Of a stretch of DNA of 64,000 nt, positions 44,701-54,600 are shown one piece after another. Both the position numbers and the translations under genes were made by a program. The notes beneath the pieces are model-generated. The model saw nothing but the letters and a program-made list of their open reading frames with translations, did not search any database and was not told where the DNA came from. The stretch's first letter is position 1; each line of letters starts with the position of its first letter. The stretch is taken from contig CASFAV010000014.1 in the NCBI GenBank assembly GCA_949292905.1, positions 25,077 to 89,076 of the forward strand, given 5' to 3'. The stretch is from an uncultured Eubacteriales bacterium. Lineage in GTDB: Bacteria; Bacillota; Clostridia; Christensenellales; DTU072.

Positions 44701-47700
44701 GCTTGAGAAGGATCGGTGGCGATGCTCTCCGGGGCGAGTACCGTTGCGTTATACGGATCGACACCGGGGTCTTCGAGCGTCACCTCTTGCGAAACGGGAA
44801 GTATGGTGAACGCGCGCGTGAGCGTTCCGGTATAATTGCCGATACCGGTAAGTATCACGCTGCCGCCGCTCCTTACGTTGACGTTATCGCCGTATCCGAC
44901 GCTGAAATCGACGCCTTCCTCAAGCTGAGCCGTAAGCCCCGTATCGGTCACGTTAGTGACGTCGGGAGCGATCCTTACTCCGGTGAAGTAATAGCCCTGT
45001 CTCGCCTGATCGTACCCGAGCTCTTCGGAAGCGGAAAGCGATACGTTGAATGCCGACGAGTTGGCGGCAAGATCGCGCGCGTATATTTTGAAGGTAAGCG
45101 TAAGCTCGCCCGTATAATTGTTGACGCCAGCGAGAGTTACCGTGCCCGCCGTATCTCCGGCGTTTATGTTTTCGCCCCAGCTCTTGACGTAATAATCGCG
45201 GGAAGTGCCCGCTTCGCCGTAGATGAGGATCTGCCTCGCCGCGGCGTTATTATCCCTTAAATACAAGGTATTGTCGTTCTCTGTGCCCGTGATTATCGGC
45301 AGATCGGCTATCTGCGTACCTCTATAAGTAATGATCCCGGGCGCGTCTTTGTGATTTACCCAGCTCGCCCAGCTCTGCTCAACCGTTATGTCGGCGAGAT
45401 TCTTGGGTAAGATCGTAAAGTACGCTCTGATCGGCGAGAACGAATAGAAATTATTGATAAACGTGATCATCACGTAATTCTGTTTGTCGCTCGCGGGAGA
45501 AGCGTTCAGATTGGCGCCGAGACCTTCGGCGAGTTCGTACTGATCGGTACCGAGCGTGTACTGCTTCCCGCCAATAGCGATAGTGAGCTCCCCTATCTCC
45601 GACTTCAAAGGCGCTATCGTGCTTCCCGTATATACGAAATCCGCGCTCAGATCGGCTATCGTAGCGTTGCTCGCATTAAGCGGATTTATCGTGAAATACG
45701 CATAGACCGTGCCCGTATAGTTGCCTTTCCCGGTAACCGTTACGGTCGCTTCCTCCGTTACGTTCAAGTTGTCGTCATAACGGTAGTCGTAGTCGCTGTT
45801 TTTCGTAAGCAGCTTCTCCGTCGAGCCCGAGATACCGTTCGCATACACGTTGAAGGCGGGCTCGAGGGCTTCTCCGCTGTAAGTTTGCGCCGCTATCGGT
45901 CCGAATTTGCTGTTGGCGGCTCCGCCGCTCGTAGTCCCCGAAAGGTCGAAAGGCAGTATCTTGAACGTCGTAGTGCAGGTCCCTATCACGCTTCCCATAT
46001 CGGCGGAAAGCGTTATGCTTACGCTCGCTCCCGCCGCGACGGTGTTCTGCGCGTCGCGCGTCACGTTGGTATTGTTCGAGTAAGCGGCGCTGTCGGGGTT
46101 GCCGAAATAACCGTTCCACGACGAGAATACCGGATTGGTGAAATAGTCGCTCACGCTTGTATCCTTAGACGAGCTGTTGACGAAATAATAGGTTATCGCA
46201 TACGTGTTGTTCTGATAAACGCCTTCGAGCAACACATAGTGAGGTATTCCCGTTATCGTTATCGACGCCACCGTGGGAACGGGAGTGAGCGGATAACCGT
46301 TATACGTGGGCGTTTCGGGCTGTTCGTAAGTGGCTGTAACGCTGATATTCGCCCCGGGGAACTGATTGCTCAGATCGTTGAGATTCAGAGGCAATATATC
46401 GAAATAAACTTTTATCGTGCCCGTGAGATTACCGTTCACGTCTATCTCGAAATACGCCGTCCCTTTACTTACCTCGGTATTGTCGTAATATATCGCCTGT
46501 CCGTTATCGGCTTTACGAACGGAATACGTTGTGATCGCGTTTGGCTCCGTAGGTAAGGAAGCTCCGGGATAATATTCCCCCAACGAATCGTTCGTCGTGT
46601 TGTCGGCGTAGAGGGTGTGAGCGGTACCGAAGACGTCCACCACTCTTGCCAGAACGATTTCGGGGCGCAAAGTATATCCCGTATATACGGTTTTGTACCT
46701 TTCCGCTATCTCTGCGGAAAGCGAGGGATCTATGACCGTGTCTTCCACGGAAAGTTGCTCGATAGTAAAGTTGACGATCTGCGTGCCTTCGAAATTACCG
46801 CTCGCCGCCGAGATCGTTATACCCGACGGATTTTTGGTATTGTTGAAGGTATAAACGTTGTTGTTATAGATGTTGTCGGCGTTGTCGAAACCGCCGTAAA
46901 CGTCGTCGGTATGTATCCGGTACGGTCTGCCGCCCACGGTGAAATCTACGTATTCGAGCGAAGGCGTGATGGCGTTCCCCGTATAAGTGAACGTTTCACC
47001 CGATATGGACGAACCGGTCACGGTTCCCGTAGACAGTATAACGGGAGAAATGGTGAAGGTCTCGTAATAAAATCCGAGACAGTTTTCGTTGTTGATACTC
47101 ATTCCGGAAAGGAATATACCGAAAAAGAAGGTATACGTTCCGGCGTCTCCCGGCGCGGCGTTGCTCAGATAATCGTGCCCCGAATTCCGGTTGCCGTAAT
47201 AATAGTCGTTCTTGTTTTCGTAACGATTGCCGGTCACGCTGTAAGTACCGCTGTACATAACGAAAGAGGTCCCTTGTTTACCGTACGCCTGACACGTTTG
47301 CTGTATGGACGTCGCCGTGGGACCCTGCGCTACAGGCGAAGGAAGCCCGTCCGAGTCCAGCGAAAGGCTGCTTCCGTTCGTCTGTTGCAAATACGTATAG
47401 TTCCCGTCCGTCCCCGTCGTACCGGCATACGATACGTTGTCTATCTTATAGAAGTACGCCGTTAGTACAATGACGTTGCTCTCTCCGTAAGCCGATTGGT
47501 TCAGATAGGCGCCGGAAGAAAGGTTTATCGTCTTGGACATATAATTGGTAACGTTGCTGATGGTTCCGCCGCTCATTCCCCAGCCGCCGAAGAAATATCC
47601 GTCTTTTACGGTGGCGGTAACGCTTTGGAGATTAGTAGTTCCCGAGTACGAAGTCGCGGTACTGTAATTCGCTTTCAGATTGGTATTGACGGCGTGCCCC

Positions 47701-48641
47701 GTGATAGTGCCCCCCGCGGAGCCCTCGCCGCCGTAAGCGAATTTTATCTGAGGATAATTACCGTCGGCGTAACAGCTGTTTATTTCGAACTTGGTCACTT
47801 CGGGAAGATTGAAGTTTGCGGTAGGAGTAAGAATTCCAGCACCGTGTCTGTCGCCGCGGATATATCCGTATACGCCTATTCTTATTTTATCGATCGCGGT
47901 ACTGCGGCTGAAACTTATGGTAAGATTCTCGGCTTTAGTGGTACCGTCGGTATTCGTGCCCGACTTGTCGAGCCTGTTGGTCGCGCTTCCTATCGTTACG
48001 AAACCGTCCAGCGTGTCGTTGGAAGCGGTGCCGTAGCATATAAAGTAATGTCCGTTAAAAGTCACCTTTCCATATCTGTTATCCGTTCCGCAAAAGGATT
48101 GTACCGTAGCTACTATCGACGTTATCTGCCCGTTGGCTATGGCGGCTTTGGCTACGTCGTCCAGCTTGATATCCCAAAAATACAGGATCTCCATCGTCTG
48201 CCCTTCTTTGATATCCTCCGAGAAGCCCGTGGTGGCGTTGGAACTGTAGCCGCTGAACGCATAACTTATGCTGCCCGACGAGAAACTGCCGGAGTCCATC
48301 TTCGGAGAGAACGAAAGACTCTGCATTTTCTGCGAACCGGTATTGTTATTAAGCCGCGACACCCAGTTCGGCGTATTCGTATAACCCGAGGACCCGGGCG
48401 AAGTCCAGGCATAGGCGACGGGCGCTTCCGTAAGGGACTCTATGCCCGCCTTCTCCAGCGCGCTATCGATCGCTCCGTTGACCGGAGAGGACAGGAATAC
48501 GAACATCAGCATGGCGGCTACGATTATTATCGCCGCCAAACCGAGGTATTTCAACACGCTCAACAAACGCGCCGTTTCGGGCGAGCGTTCTTGTACTTCG
48601 TTCCCGTTGACCGTTTTTACCGATGATAAGTTCTTATCCAT
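38715..48641 (-). CDS. Giant MBG-repeat surface protein with C-terminal membrane anchor (3308 aa)
   Basis: N-terminal membrane segment at ~29-51 after a short charged head, possible cleavage after VAYA (~76). Residues ~280-420 include a GYFFGGW repeat of the InlB-B type. From ~550 to ~2450 there are many 70-100-residue modules ending in NYTGTLT or TLTINK-like strands, resembling MBG and other bacterial Ig-like domains; YGTSITSADFEITYT and VYGAENPTDYEFGVSG are MBG-like. A less repetitive block at ~2450-2850 follows, then more Ig-like units. The C-terminus is a membrane helix (~3279-3300) with RRNKKYE, so the protein is anchored at both the membrane and possibly wall side. Likely an extracellular adhesin or stalk. 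Second gene of the pair, 30 bp after the 2968-codon gene, with AAGGAG. Confidence 0.85.
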   Translation of the reverse strand: MDKNLSSVKTVNGNEVQERSPETARLLSVLKYLGLAAIIIVAAMLMFVFLSSPVNGAIDSALEKAGIESLTEAPVAYAWTSPGSSGYTNTPNWVSRLNNNTGSQKMQSLSFSPKMDSGSFSSGSISYAFSGYSSNATTGFSEDIKEGQTMEILYFWDIKLDDVAKAAIANGQITSIVATVQSFCGTDNRYGKVTFNGHYFICYGTASNDTLDGFVTIGSATNRLDKSGTNTDGTTKAENLTISFSRSTAIDKIRIGVYGYIRGDRHGAGILTPTANFNLPEVTKFEINSCYADGNYPQIKFAYGGEGSAGGTITGHAVNTNLKANYSTATSYSGTTNLQSVTATVKDGYFFGGWGMSGGTISNVTNYMSKTINLSSGAYLNQSAYGESNVIVLTAYFYKIDNVSYAGTTGTDGNYTYLQQTNGSSLSLDSDGLPSPVAQGPTATSIQQTCQAYGKQGTSFVMYSGTYSVTGNRYENKNDYYYGNRNSGHDYLSNAAPGDAGTYTFFFGIFLSGMSINNENCLGFYYETFTISPVILSTGTVTGSSISGETFTYTGNAITPSLEYVDFTVGGRPYRIHTDDVYGGFDNADNIYNNNVYTFNNTKNPSGITISAASGNFEGTQIVNFTIEQLSVEDTVIDPSLSAEIAERYKTVYTGYTLRPEIVLARVVDVFGTAHTLYADNTTNDSLGEYYPGASLPTEPNAITTYSVRKADNGQAIYYDNTEVSKGTAYFEIDVNGNLTGTIKVYFDILPLNLNDLSNQFPGANISVTATYEQPETPTYNGYPLTPVPTVASITITGIPHYVLLEGVYQNNTYAITYYFVNSSSKDTSVSDYFTNPVFSSWNGYFGNPDSAAYSNNTNVTRDAQNTVAAGASVSITLSADMGSVIGTCTTTFKILPFDLSGTTSGGAANSKFGPIAAQTYSGEALEPAFNVYANGISGSTEKLLTKNSDYDYRYDDNLNVTEEATVTVTGKGNYTGTVYAYFTINPLNASNATIADLSADFVYTGSTIAPLKSEIGELTIAIGGKQYTLGTDQYELAEGLGANLNASPASDKQNYVMITFINNFYSFSPIRAYFTILPKNLADITVEQSWASWVNHKDAPGIITYRGTQIADLPIITGTENDNTLYLRDNNAAARQILIYGEAGTSRDYYVKSWGENINAGDTAGTVTLAGVNNYTGELTLTFKIYARDLAANSSAFNVSLSASEELGYDQARQGYYFTGVRIAPDVTNVTDTGLTAQLEEGVDFSVGYGDNVNVRSGGSVILTGIGNYTGTLTRAFTILPVSQEVTLEDPGVDPYNATVLAPESIATDPSQAVYAQYEFNGSGQTIRLTAYSTAVYPLNAPPRVTFRFMNSQGVPLSLVVSNYSAEIVEVEGVTLAKTTAVFTNGSNYGVIRVYAEAYDDNGNYEDYNYSAGDAEYRLFAKHTDSVDPVYFSASYNYVYGNDNFTIRPGLASYAATKGAFQYSIASNDLSVADVSVTASGANRDVKIVGAGTATITISHGGYVGADDTQAYLAFSVQTEVNIAKRTLVVSARPMTVEYGTSITSADFEITYTTSAKNDNYTGLNYAPGHSDLPEEIFGLGGVTVAYTSTSMSEVSETPYNVEVSKAVNVEYGEKSKNYDISYAPTTLTITKRAATLYATQNGVYDRLVKVYGAENPTDYEFGVSGVVAGDIDAIKADWQNGLYASPVIDFMGIDVATDAGSYIVKITGATAKNYEFADVEITLIIEQASVIINLETVSVDYDGDSHVAGAVTVNGVVNGTVPVGASDAGRLSFDYGYSTGYSYEAPSNAGVYSIRVTFTAESNDNYKTTVTEFMSALTINRVAPVISYNGVRQLPYSTSGIAKSAVAAIVSGIEGGSTPVVTTVSSYKFRRAGTDEPFAEPEQNGNYYLLASGVYDVLAEYVSNEYDNYCDADVYIYAVFNDDGVLAEGLEIAAGFAEISVKEETKSKVYDGRPVSFDLAADFNSIIYTDPVTGHPTELDKGYATLYFQYGDASTGSVNDIPGIHAYVTTVAPTNAGIYTVWVVYDEAGVPEDQKVASRTVTSFVGAVVIERYDLAKNNGISFGAGYQPPVYTYDALAHTVSIDDIAVTGVAGGSLPAGTVSLRYVRGGAYYDMPVNAGSYTVMVKYTEAVDDNYTSSAEWVEIGVGLTINKAMVTLNYTRSDVYSFTGESRGITAECLGVTLPNGMREVPKGTLVYNYILNGDYISGLPVNAGVYNVQVTYSPTADDNYNGAVMTFYNVITISAVKPSIVIQLVAVDFGAPIDPASLYTLKGAQFDSKGPVLEYNGIPTVVVSYGTRYTTATGSVDYEWTTTVPVTPGSYSVKVVFTHALNDANYQDVSATRYDCLTIANAVPTINLEAREAVYSGKAFPANAARITDANDEVYVKNNGETDDRNYYYGNLNYEYRLSGSSVWTAIAPSAAGSYDVRVTYIPNPNKDVFSAGTATFAGALTIRELTITVIPVFGQGKTYDGEAAGSDNIAYLYSYESVDADGNTYVYYVYSALTAADGNGIVDVSKFDIVDENGNVFTVANGSGETWRDYYETALKLLGGVFTAGSATHEVDLAAFGATSGEFEYVDPDTGVRYVVDLDSDIVYPAENAASYAYDIETGYYVSSVDGEGRVTVINIPKKEIVYTDVEAGLATYTRNEGGRYVVYKLDLSAMTAVSGGVTYRIYEQIGKFAADIGGKTEIVSIDFNNMYSIDASSNTGLYKSSNGALYVIDFASASATEVYELEISEIAIGYKDADGNIVYSEAIAVEDLLYAGYASEYVRRYTVDGRNAIVYLKERVSRIELFYEVKDGGNGVYEFNGMVVGKSEMVATEYKDVYVYDLLYVCYYVDFNTMTARLESERFFTDLTEGVITGVLDGQEISVRATPADAEYKIYLGNEIVGTTSLYDAAYSVAAPELIGNNAWSGSLSMLAADAGEYDVKLGNLSAGSNYRVQFASTSVNYTIGKVKLTVSFVPDPDVYFNGNNKGVEYELDGVLEGDEVRASLTYSGDNYNVTEEGYYVTLVIDSVNYYIENATSPVYYILPAEMSAPVYDEALTSVIYDGGRHSVPVTAADDAAVYYNGSLSVPYYTEPGTYLISVSVEKRNYVTVTFEIRLTISKSVYTVVPNQVPGTLRYGDALPALTSNSTLGSIALDPGQTLMPGDNTYTWTFTPYDADFYRYYEAADGSGNITGTIVLHVEKAKAEITVDGNLTQSETNPVAITGNVNGVLDLASSEGVTVEYIDSAGNRYSTMPTEAGRYTILVTYEGDDLYERTIEYFTLTIEKETNLTWLYYVIGALVLLGGLSTVFFLMRRNKKYE

Positions 48642-48671
48642 ATATCGACTCCTTACCGCGCATCGGGCGGA

Positions 48672-51600
48672 TCATCTGTTTATGTCGTATCCGACGTAGA
48701 CGGCATTGCCTTTGTCCGCGCCGTTTATTTTAAGTGTGGTGCCCGTGGCGGCGAAAACGGGTCTTTCCGCATAGAGCGTCTTGATCGCTCCTATATATAA
48801 GCCCGCTTTCACGGTGGCTCCGCCCGCGTCGAGTCCTCCGGGGATCTGTACCGAATTGTCCTCGTCGATGAGCCCGTAGGTATCTTCGCAAGCGCCTGCC
48901 GCGCCGCCCGCTTCGACGGAGGCGGCTCTCACTTTCATCGCAGCTTCCATGCCCGAAGCGATTATCTGACCGCCGCGGTCTATGCCGACGAAACCGCCTA
49001 TCACCGCTTTGCCCTGTCCCGCGCAAGTTACGGAAATATCGCCCGCTACGGACACGCGCAGTATCTTGCCGCCCGCGAGGTTTTCCTTTGCCACCGCTCC
49101 GAATACGAGATCGGAGTCCTTTTCCGCGACTTTCGCCCAGGTGTACGTCGCGCCGTCGGCGCCTACCGCTTTGTCGCTTTCGGGGATATCCTCTTCGTAT
49201 GCGTATACCTTATAATTCACGGTAAGATAAACGTCTCTCACCGTACCTGCGTTTGCCGTAAACAGCGAATCGGTAAGCCCGATGATCGAATGGTTCTTAC
49301 CGTCGAAACTTCCCGTGAACGTCGCTCCGTTGCCTATCGGCGCGTAATCGTAGTCGTAGCCGTCGGATCCGTCGAGTTTGCCGTCGTCGTTCAGATCGCC
49401 TATGATTATGTCCTTGGCAAGGCTGAACGAAGCGTACATATAGTTGCCAGCGAGCATGAGCTTCCTGTAAGAATCGATCACGAAGGGCGAAGACGCCGTA
49501 CCGGAGCCCTCGAAGGGATAGAGCCCGCCGATGATACTGCCCACCGTAACGCCGCCGGAAACGAGGTTTATCTCCGAGGTGATGTTGACGTAATCCTTAC
49601 CGACGATATTCAGTTTAGAGGTGGCGTCGTAACCGGCGCCGCGAGTCACGGTCTTACCGGAAGCGTAAGCGGAGCCGTTAAGGTAGGTGAGCGCCGCCGT
49701 GGCGACGACGTTGCCTTTGGCTGCGCCTATCACTCCGCCGACGTCCGCCTGCTTGGAATAATCCACGGTGAGCGCGGACATCGATACGAGATATCCTATG
49801 CTCGTGCCCGCGTCCGCCTGCCCTATTATTCCGCCCGCTACGGCGCGAGGAGCTTTTACGTCAACGGCTACGGTAGACACGCAATCGGTGATCTCCGCGC
49901 CCGCGGCGTAACCCGCTATTCCGCCGACGTAAACTATACTTTCGGCTTCCGTATTTACGGTCAAGGTTCCCGTAACAGTAACGTTCGATATGGAAGCGCC
50001 TTCGGTAAGTATCCCTGCGGCCACGCCCGCGCCTACGGTGCCGCCGACGTTATACGTAAACGCCGCGTCGCGTATCACGAGGTTTCTGAGCGAACCACCG
50101 AGCACCGCGAAAAGACCGCCGTAACTTACCGTATCGGACTCGTGGCCCGCAGCGCAATACACCGTGTGACCGCCGCCGTCGTAATTGCCGACAAAGGGTA
50201 TCGCGTAGGCGTAATTGCTTCTTACGGAAAGCGTAACGTCCGCGATCTGCAGATAGCTTGCCCACGGGAACACCTCGATCACGGAGAATTTTTCCTCGGT
50301 GTCCACTCGGAACGGATCCTCCGAAGTGCCCGTCCCGTCGAGAGAATAAGCGGCTTTGACCGCGTCGATGCGCATGGCTGTCAGCTCTCCCACCGTGACG
50401 GACCTTCCGGACAACTGCGAGTCTATGAGCACCGTCGAAGACTCCGCGAAGAAGTCGATGACCGTTGCCGTATATAACAGTTTGTCGTAATCGGTGAAGG
50501 CGTCGCCGTTACCGAGCGCGAACTCCGCTTCGATGCTGCCGTCGAAGGATAGGTTCTTGTCGAGGTAATAAGTATCGTTGCCCGCCGTCGGATAATATTG
50601 AGACATACCGTCGCAATATCCGGCAACGGAGCCCGCGTAAACGAATTCCGTCCCTGCCGCTGCGGAAGCGGAATACCTGTACGAATCCGTTACGGAAACT
50701 CCGCCGACCGTATAGCTGTTGGCGATATACGAGTTGCCCTCGAGGTAGCCGGCTATGCCGCCTACGTAGCCGGAAACCTTCTTCGCGCTTATCTTGACGT
50801 CGGCGAAGCAATACGTAATGAGCGTGTCCGCGGCTTTACCGACTATACCGCCCGTCATGACGTCTCCGTCGGCGATATCCGCATTGCCTCTGGCGTAACA
50901 AGCGTAAATACCCGAAGAATAAGCTTCCGCGACTATATAACCGATCGCGGTGCCCGCGCCGAGTTTCCTCGTATTATTGAGATTGAATTCCACGCCGAGA
51001 TTCATTATCGAAGCGCCGTCCGTCTTCGTGAAAAGCGCGAAACCGTTGTTGACGTTGTACGTGCCCGGATAGCTTATCGAGTATCCGTTGCCGTTATACG
51101 TCCCGGAGAACGCGGCGGTATACCCGTCGCCGTACTTTGCCAGCGGCGTGAAGGAAGCAGACAGCACGATATCGCCCGTCTGGAGGAAATACGCCGTCCT
51201 GCGGTTCGCGCCGAGATACGCGTAAGGATCGCCTTCCGTCGCGAAAGCGTCCTTGTAATACATATATGTATCTATCTGTTTAAGATCGTCTTCGTCCGCC
51301 ACGGTATACGGATCGTACTCCGTACCGGAACCGGTAAAGTACACCACCGTCATCGTTTCCGTGGCGTTGACTACCACGTAATCTTCCGCATGATCGCCCG
51401 TGACGCTCACGGTCACCGCATAAGAGCCCATGCCCGAAGGCAACGTTTCCGCGCCGTCGTACGCTACAGAGAATTTAACATTGTCGAAACGCTCATAGAA
51501 ATCGCTCTCCGACGGTTCCGCTTCGACATGCAAAACGGCACTCTGCGTCTGCATCGTCTGACGAAGGTTGGCATATATCAGCGTTACTTCCTTATAGAAT

Positions 51601-54600
51601 GCCGCGAATACCGTTATATCCTCTCCGCCTACCGTATAGTCGTTGACTATGGGTTCCTTGCCGTTTTCGTCTCCGGGAGCGTAGCTCGCGCTGAAACCGC
51701 CCGCGTCCGAAGAATACGATTTGAACCTGTATCCCGCGTTCGGCAGGATATTGACCGTCGCCGTTTCGCCGCGGCGCAGTCTGTCGCTCTCGCCCGACAT
51801 CACCGCGTACACCACGTCTTCTTTGCTCCCGACGGTGGCGACTATGTCGAGCGTATAGTAATTCATGTCTATCGGAATATAATATTCCGTGCCGCTTGCT
51901 CCTTCGCCCGCGTAAATTTCTTTACCGGCGCCGCTCACGGCTTTGAAAGTATAATAGCGGTCGCTGCCGCCCTTGGCACCGTTGACCGATTCGTCGGTGA
52001 GCGTTACCGAGTTGCCGCTTACCGCCGTCCAATCGGAGCTCTCTGTCCCGCCGTTAGTGCGATAGCTGTAATATACGGTCACTCCGGAAGCCCCTCCCGT
52101 CGTTACGAAGTCTACGTTTACTTCGCTGCGGTACCAGTCTTTATACGCGCCGCTTCCGCCTATCGGCGTGCCGTTGACTCTCACGGACAAGGTAGGTACG
52201 GTATCGTCTATCTTCAATTCGAATATTACGCTTTCCGCGACTACTCCCGCGTTGTTAGCCGCTTTGTATTTAACGGATACGGACTCGGAGAATTTGACCG
52301 AAAGATCGGCTTCCGAGGGTACCGCGTAATCGCTCCATTCTCCGTCTGCGCCGAGATAAGAATAGCTGACTTCCTTAATGCCGCTGAGACCCGCCGAAAT
52401 AACGGGTTTGAGCGTTACGTAGCCGTTCTCGTCGCTGTAAGTCCATTCGCCGCCCGCTTTGCCCGTGGTGGCGTTTTCCACGGACACGCTCACCGGAACG
52501 TTGTCGTAGCTCACGCTCACGGAGATCCTCGCTTCTTCGGCAGCGCCGTCGACGGTCTTGTTGGAAACGAACACGAATTCTATTTCGCCGTTGACGGAGT
52601 CCTCTATATCGTAATAGAACACGTGCGTTCGCGCATTGTTGGGCGCCACGGTGAGCAATTCCGCGCCTTCCGCGGGCGAGCCGAGATAGAGTATCCCTCC
52701 CGCCGCGCCTACGGTCACGGATATCTCCGCCGTAAGAGCTTCCGCCGTCCAGCCGCCGGTATAAACGTTATCGTCCTCGAATTTGACCGACGCGCTCAAC
52801 GCGGGGCTCGTTCCGTCTTTATAAACGGTGAATTCGCCTTCATACTCGACGGAAACGCCCGCTCCGGTGATAACGCGGAAAATGTAGTCGTGGTACTGGT
52901 CGGCGTTCGTGGAATACACGAAAACGGTCCCGTCCGCCGCGGCGCCGGAATCGTACCAGACGTTACCGCCGTCCCAGCTCATTTCGAGCTTTGCTCCGGA
53001 AGGTCCGAAAGCGTCTATTCCCGTTACGCTCGCGGTGAATTCCGTGGATTGCGTAGCGGTAAGCCATGCGCCGGGCACGTAATCGGTATAGACGTCGCCC
53101 TCTTTGACCTTCGCGCTCACCGCGACCTCGAATCCGCTCGTCTTGTCGATATGCGGCAGGAATATCTCGCCCTCGTAAGCGTTACCCGCGTTGTCGGTGA
53201 ACGCGAGCAGGAATTTATTGTACCCGGTGAAGGTATAGGTGTAGAAATAACCTTCCTTCGTAAGCGTGTGCTCGATGCCGGTAGCCGTTCCGTCGTAAAT
53301 TGCGGCGTCGTCCGTCGCGGCGTCGAACTCGAGAAGTTTTATCGAGCTTTCGTTGACCCCCGAACCGATACCGGAAGCGGAATAGTCCTCGGCGCTCAAT
53401 CTCCAGAGAGCGTCGGATGAAGTCCATTCCGATTTGAGCGGGAATTCCTTGCCTCCCACGAGGAACGTGTCCGAACTGAGTCTGGGCGCCGTAAAGTCTA
53501 TCCTCACGTAAGCGGGAACGCCCTCTCCGAGAGGATAGAACATTATTTCTTTCCCGGAACCCGTCACGAGACGGAATACGTATTCGCCGTTCTGTTCGGT
53601 GGTGATATAAGTACGTGTGGAAACCGTGCCCGTGATCTCTCCGGGTTCCGGCATGAACGTATCCGTAAGCGCGCGCCAGGTGGTTCCTCTGTTCGTGGAA
53701 TACTGCAGCGTCGTGCCGGAGGCGGTAAGATTGATGGTGAATTCTATCCTTATCCAGGGCTGAGCGGCGCTCGCCGTGAGCCAGGACGCGAAATCGTATT
53801 CGGCGTAACTTCCTTCCGGCACCGCGGAAACGTCGTTCGGATCTCCGCCGCCGATATAAGCTTTGATGTCGAGCGTAGGCTCTATCGTGTCGACGTTGGC
53901 TTGCAATTCGAGTTCGGTCACGTTGCCCGCGCTGTCCGAGGCGCTTACCGTGAATACCGTACATTTATCGATTATGAGATAATATCTCGACGTCAATTCG
54001 TCATACGCCACTTCGCCGCCGTTATCGGAAACGACTTCTTTCAGGAGCGACGCGCCTTCGTCGGAAACGGTGAATTCCGCTCTGACGGTCTCGGAGAACC
54101 ATTCGGTCTGGTACGCGCCGAGATCCGTAAGCAGCGTGATCACCGGCTTAACGGTGTCGAACATTACTTTGCCGAAAGGTATGGTGACCGAGGTACCGGC
54201 GGCGTTTTCGATACGGAAAGTATAATCGAATTCGCCGTCCTCCGCAGGAATGGAATAACCGAGTCCGTGCGTATATTCTACCGCGCCGCTTTCCGCGCCT
54301 TCGGGATAGGTGAATTCGGTACCGTAAGGATATATGTATTCGCCGCCGTCTTTACTGTAGCTCAGCCTCAGACCGCTTCCGCCCGCCGTGACGTTGAAAC
54401 CTACGTCCGCGTCGGCGTTCGTCCATTGTCCCGCCTGATAAAGGTCTTCCATTACGGAATATTCTATCTCGCGGACGTCGATGTTGGCTTGGAGCGCGAA
54501 TTCGCTCGCGTTGCCCGCGTTGTCCGTTATCGACAGCGTATAAGAAGCGTTGTCGGTGAGTATTACGGTATAGTATCCCGCCGTCTCAGAGGGAGTCACG

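Noticed and set aside
39033..48626. Long plus-strand reading frames opposite the 3308-codon gene (up to ~757 codons)
   Set aside because: They are antisense shadows: rich in Arg, Val, Tyr and His, without domains or ribosome sites. The minus-strand frame is continuous over ~9.9 kb with a signal segment and anchor.
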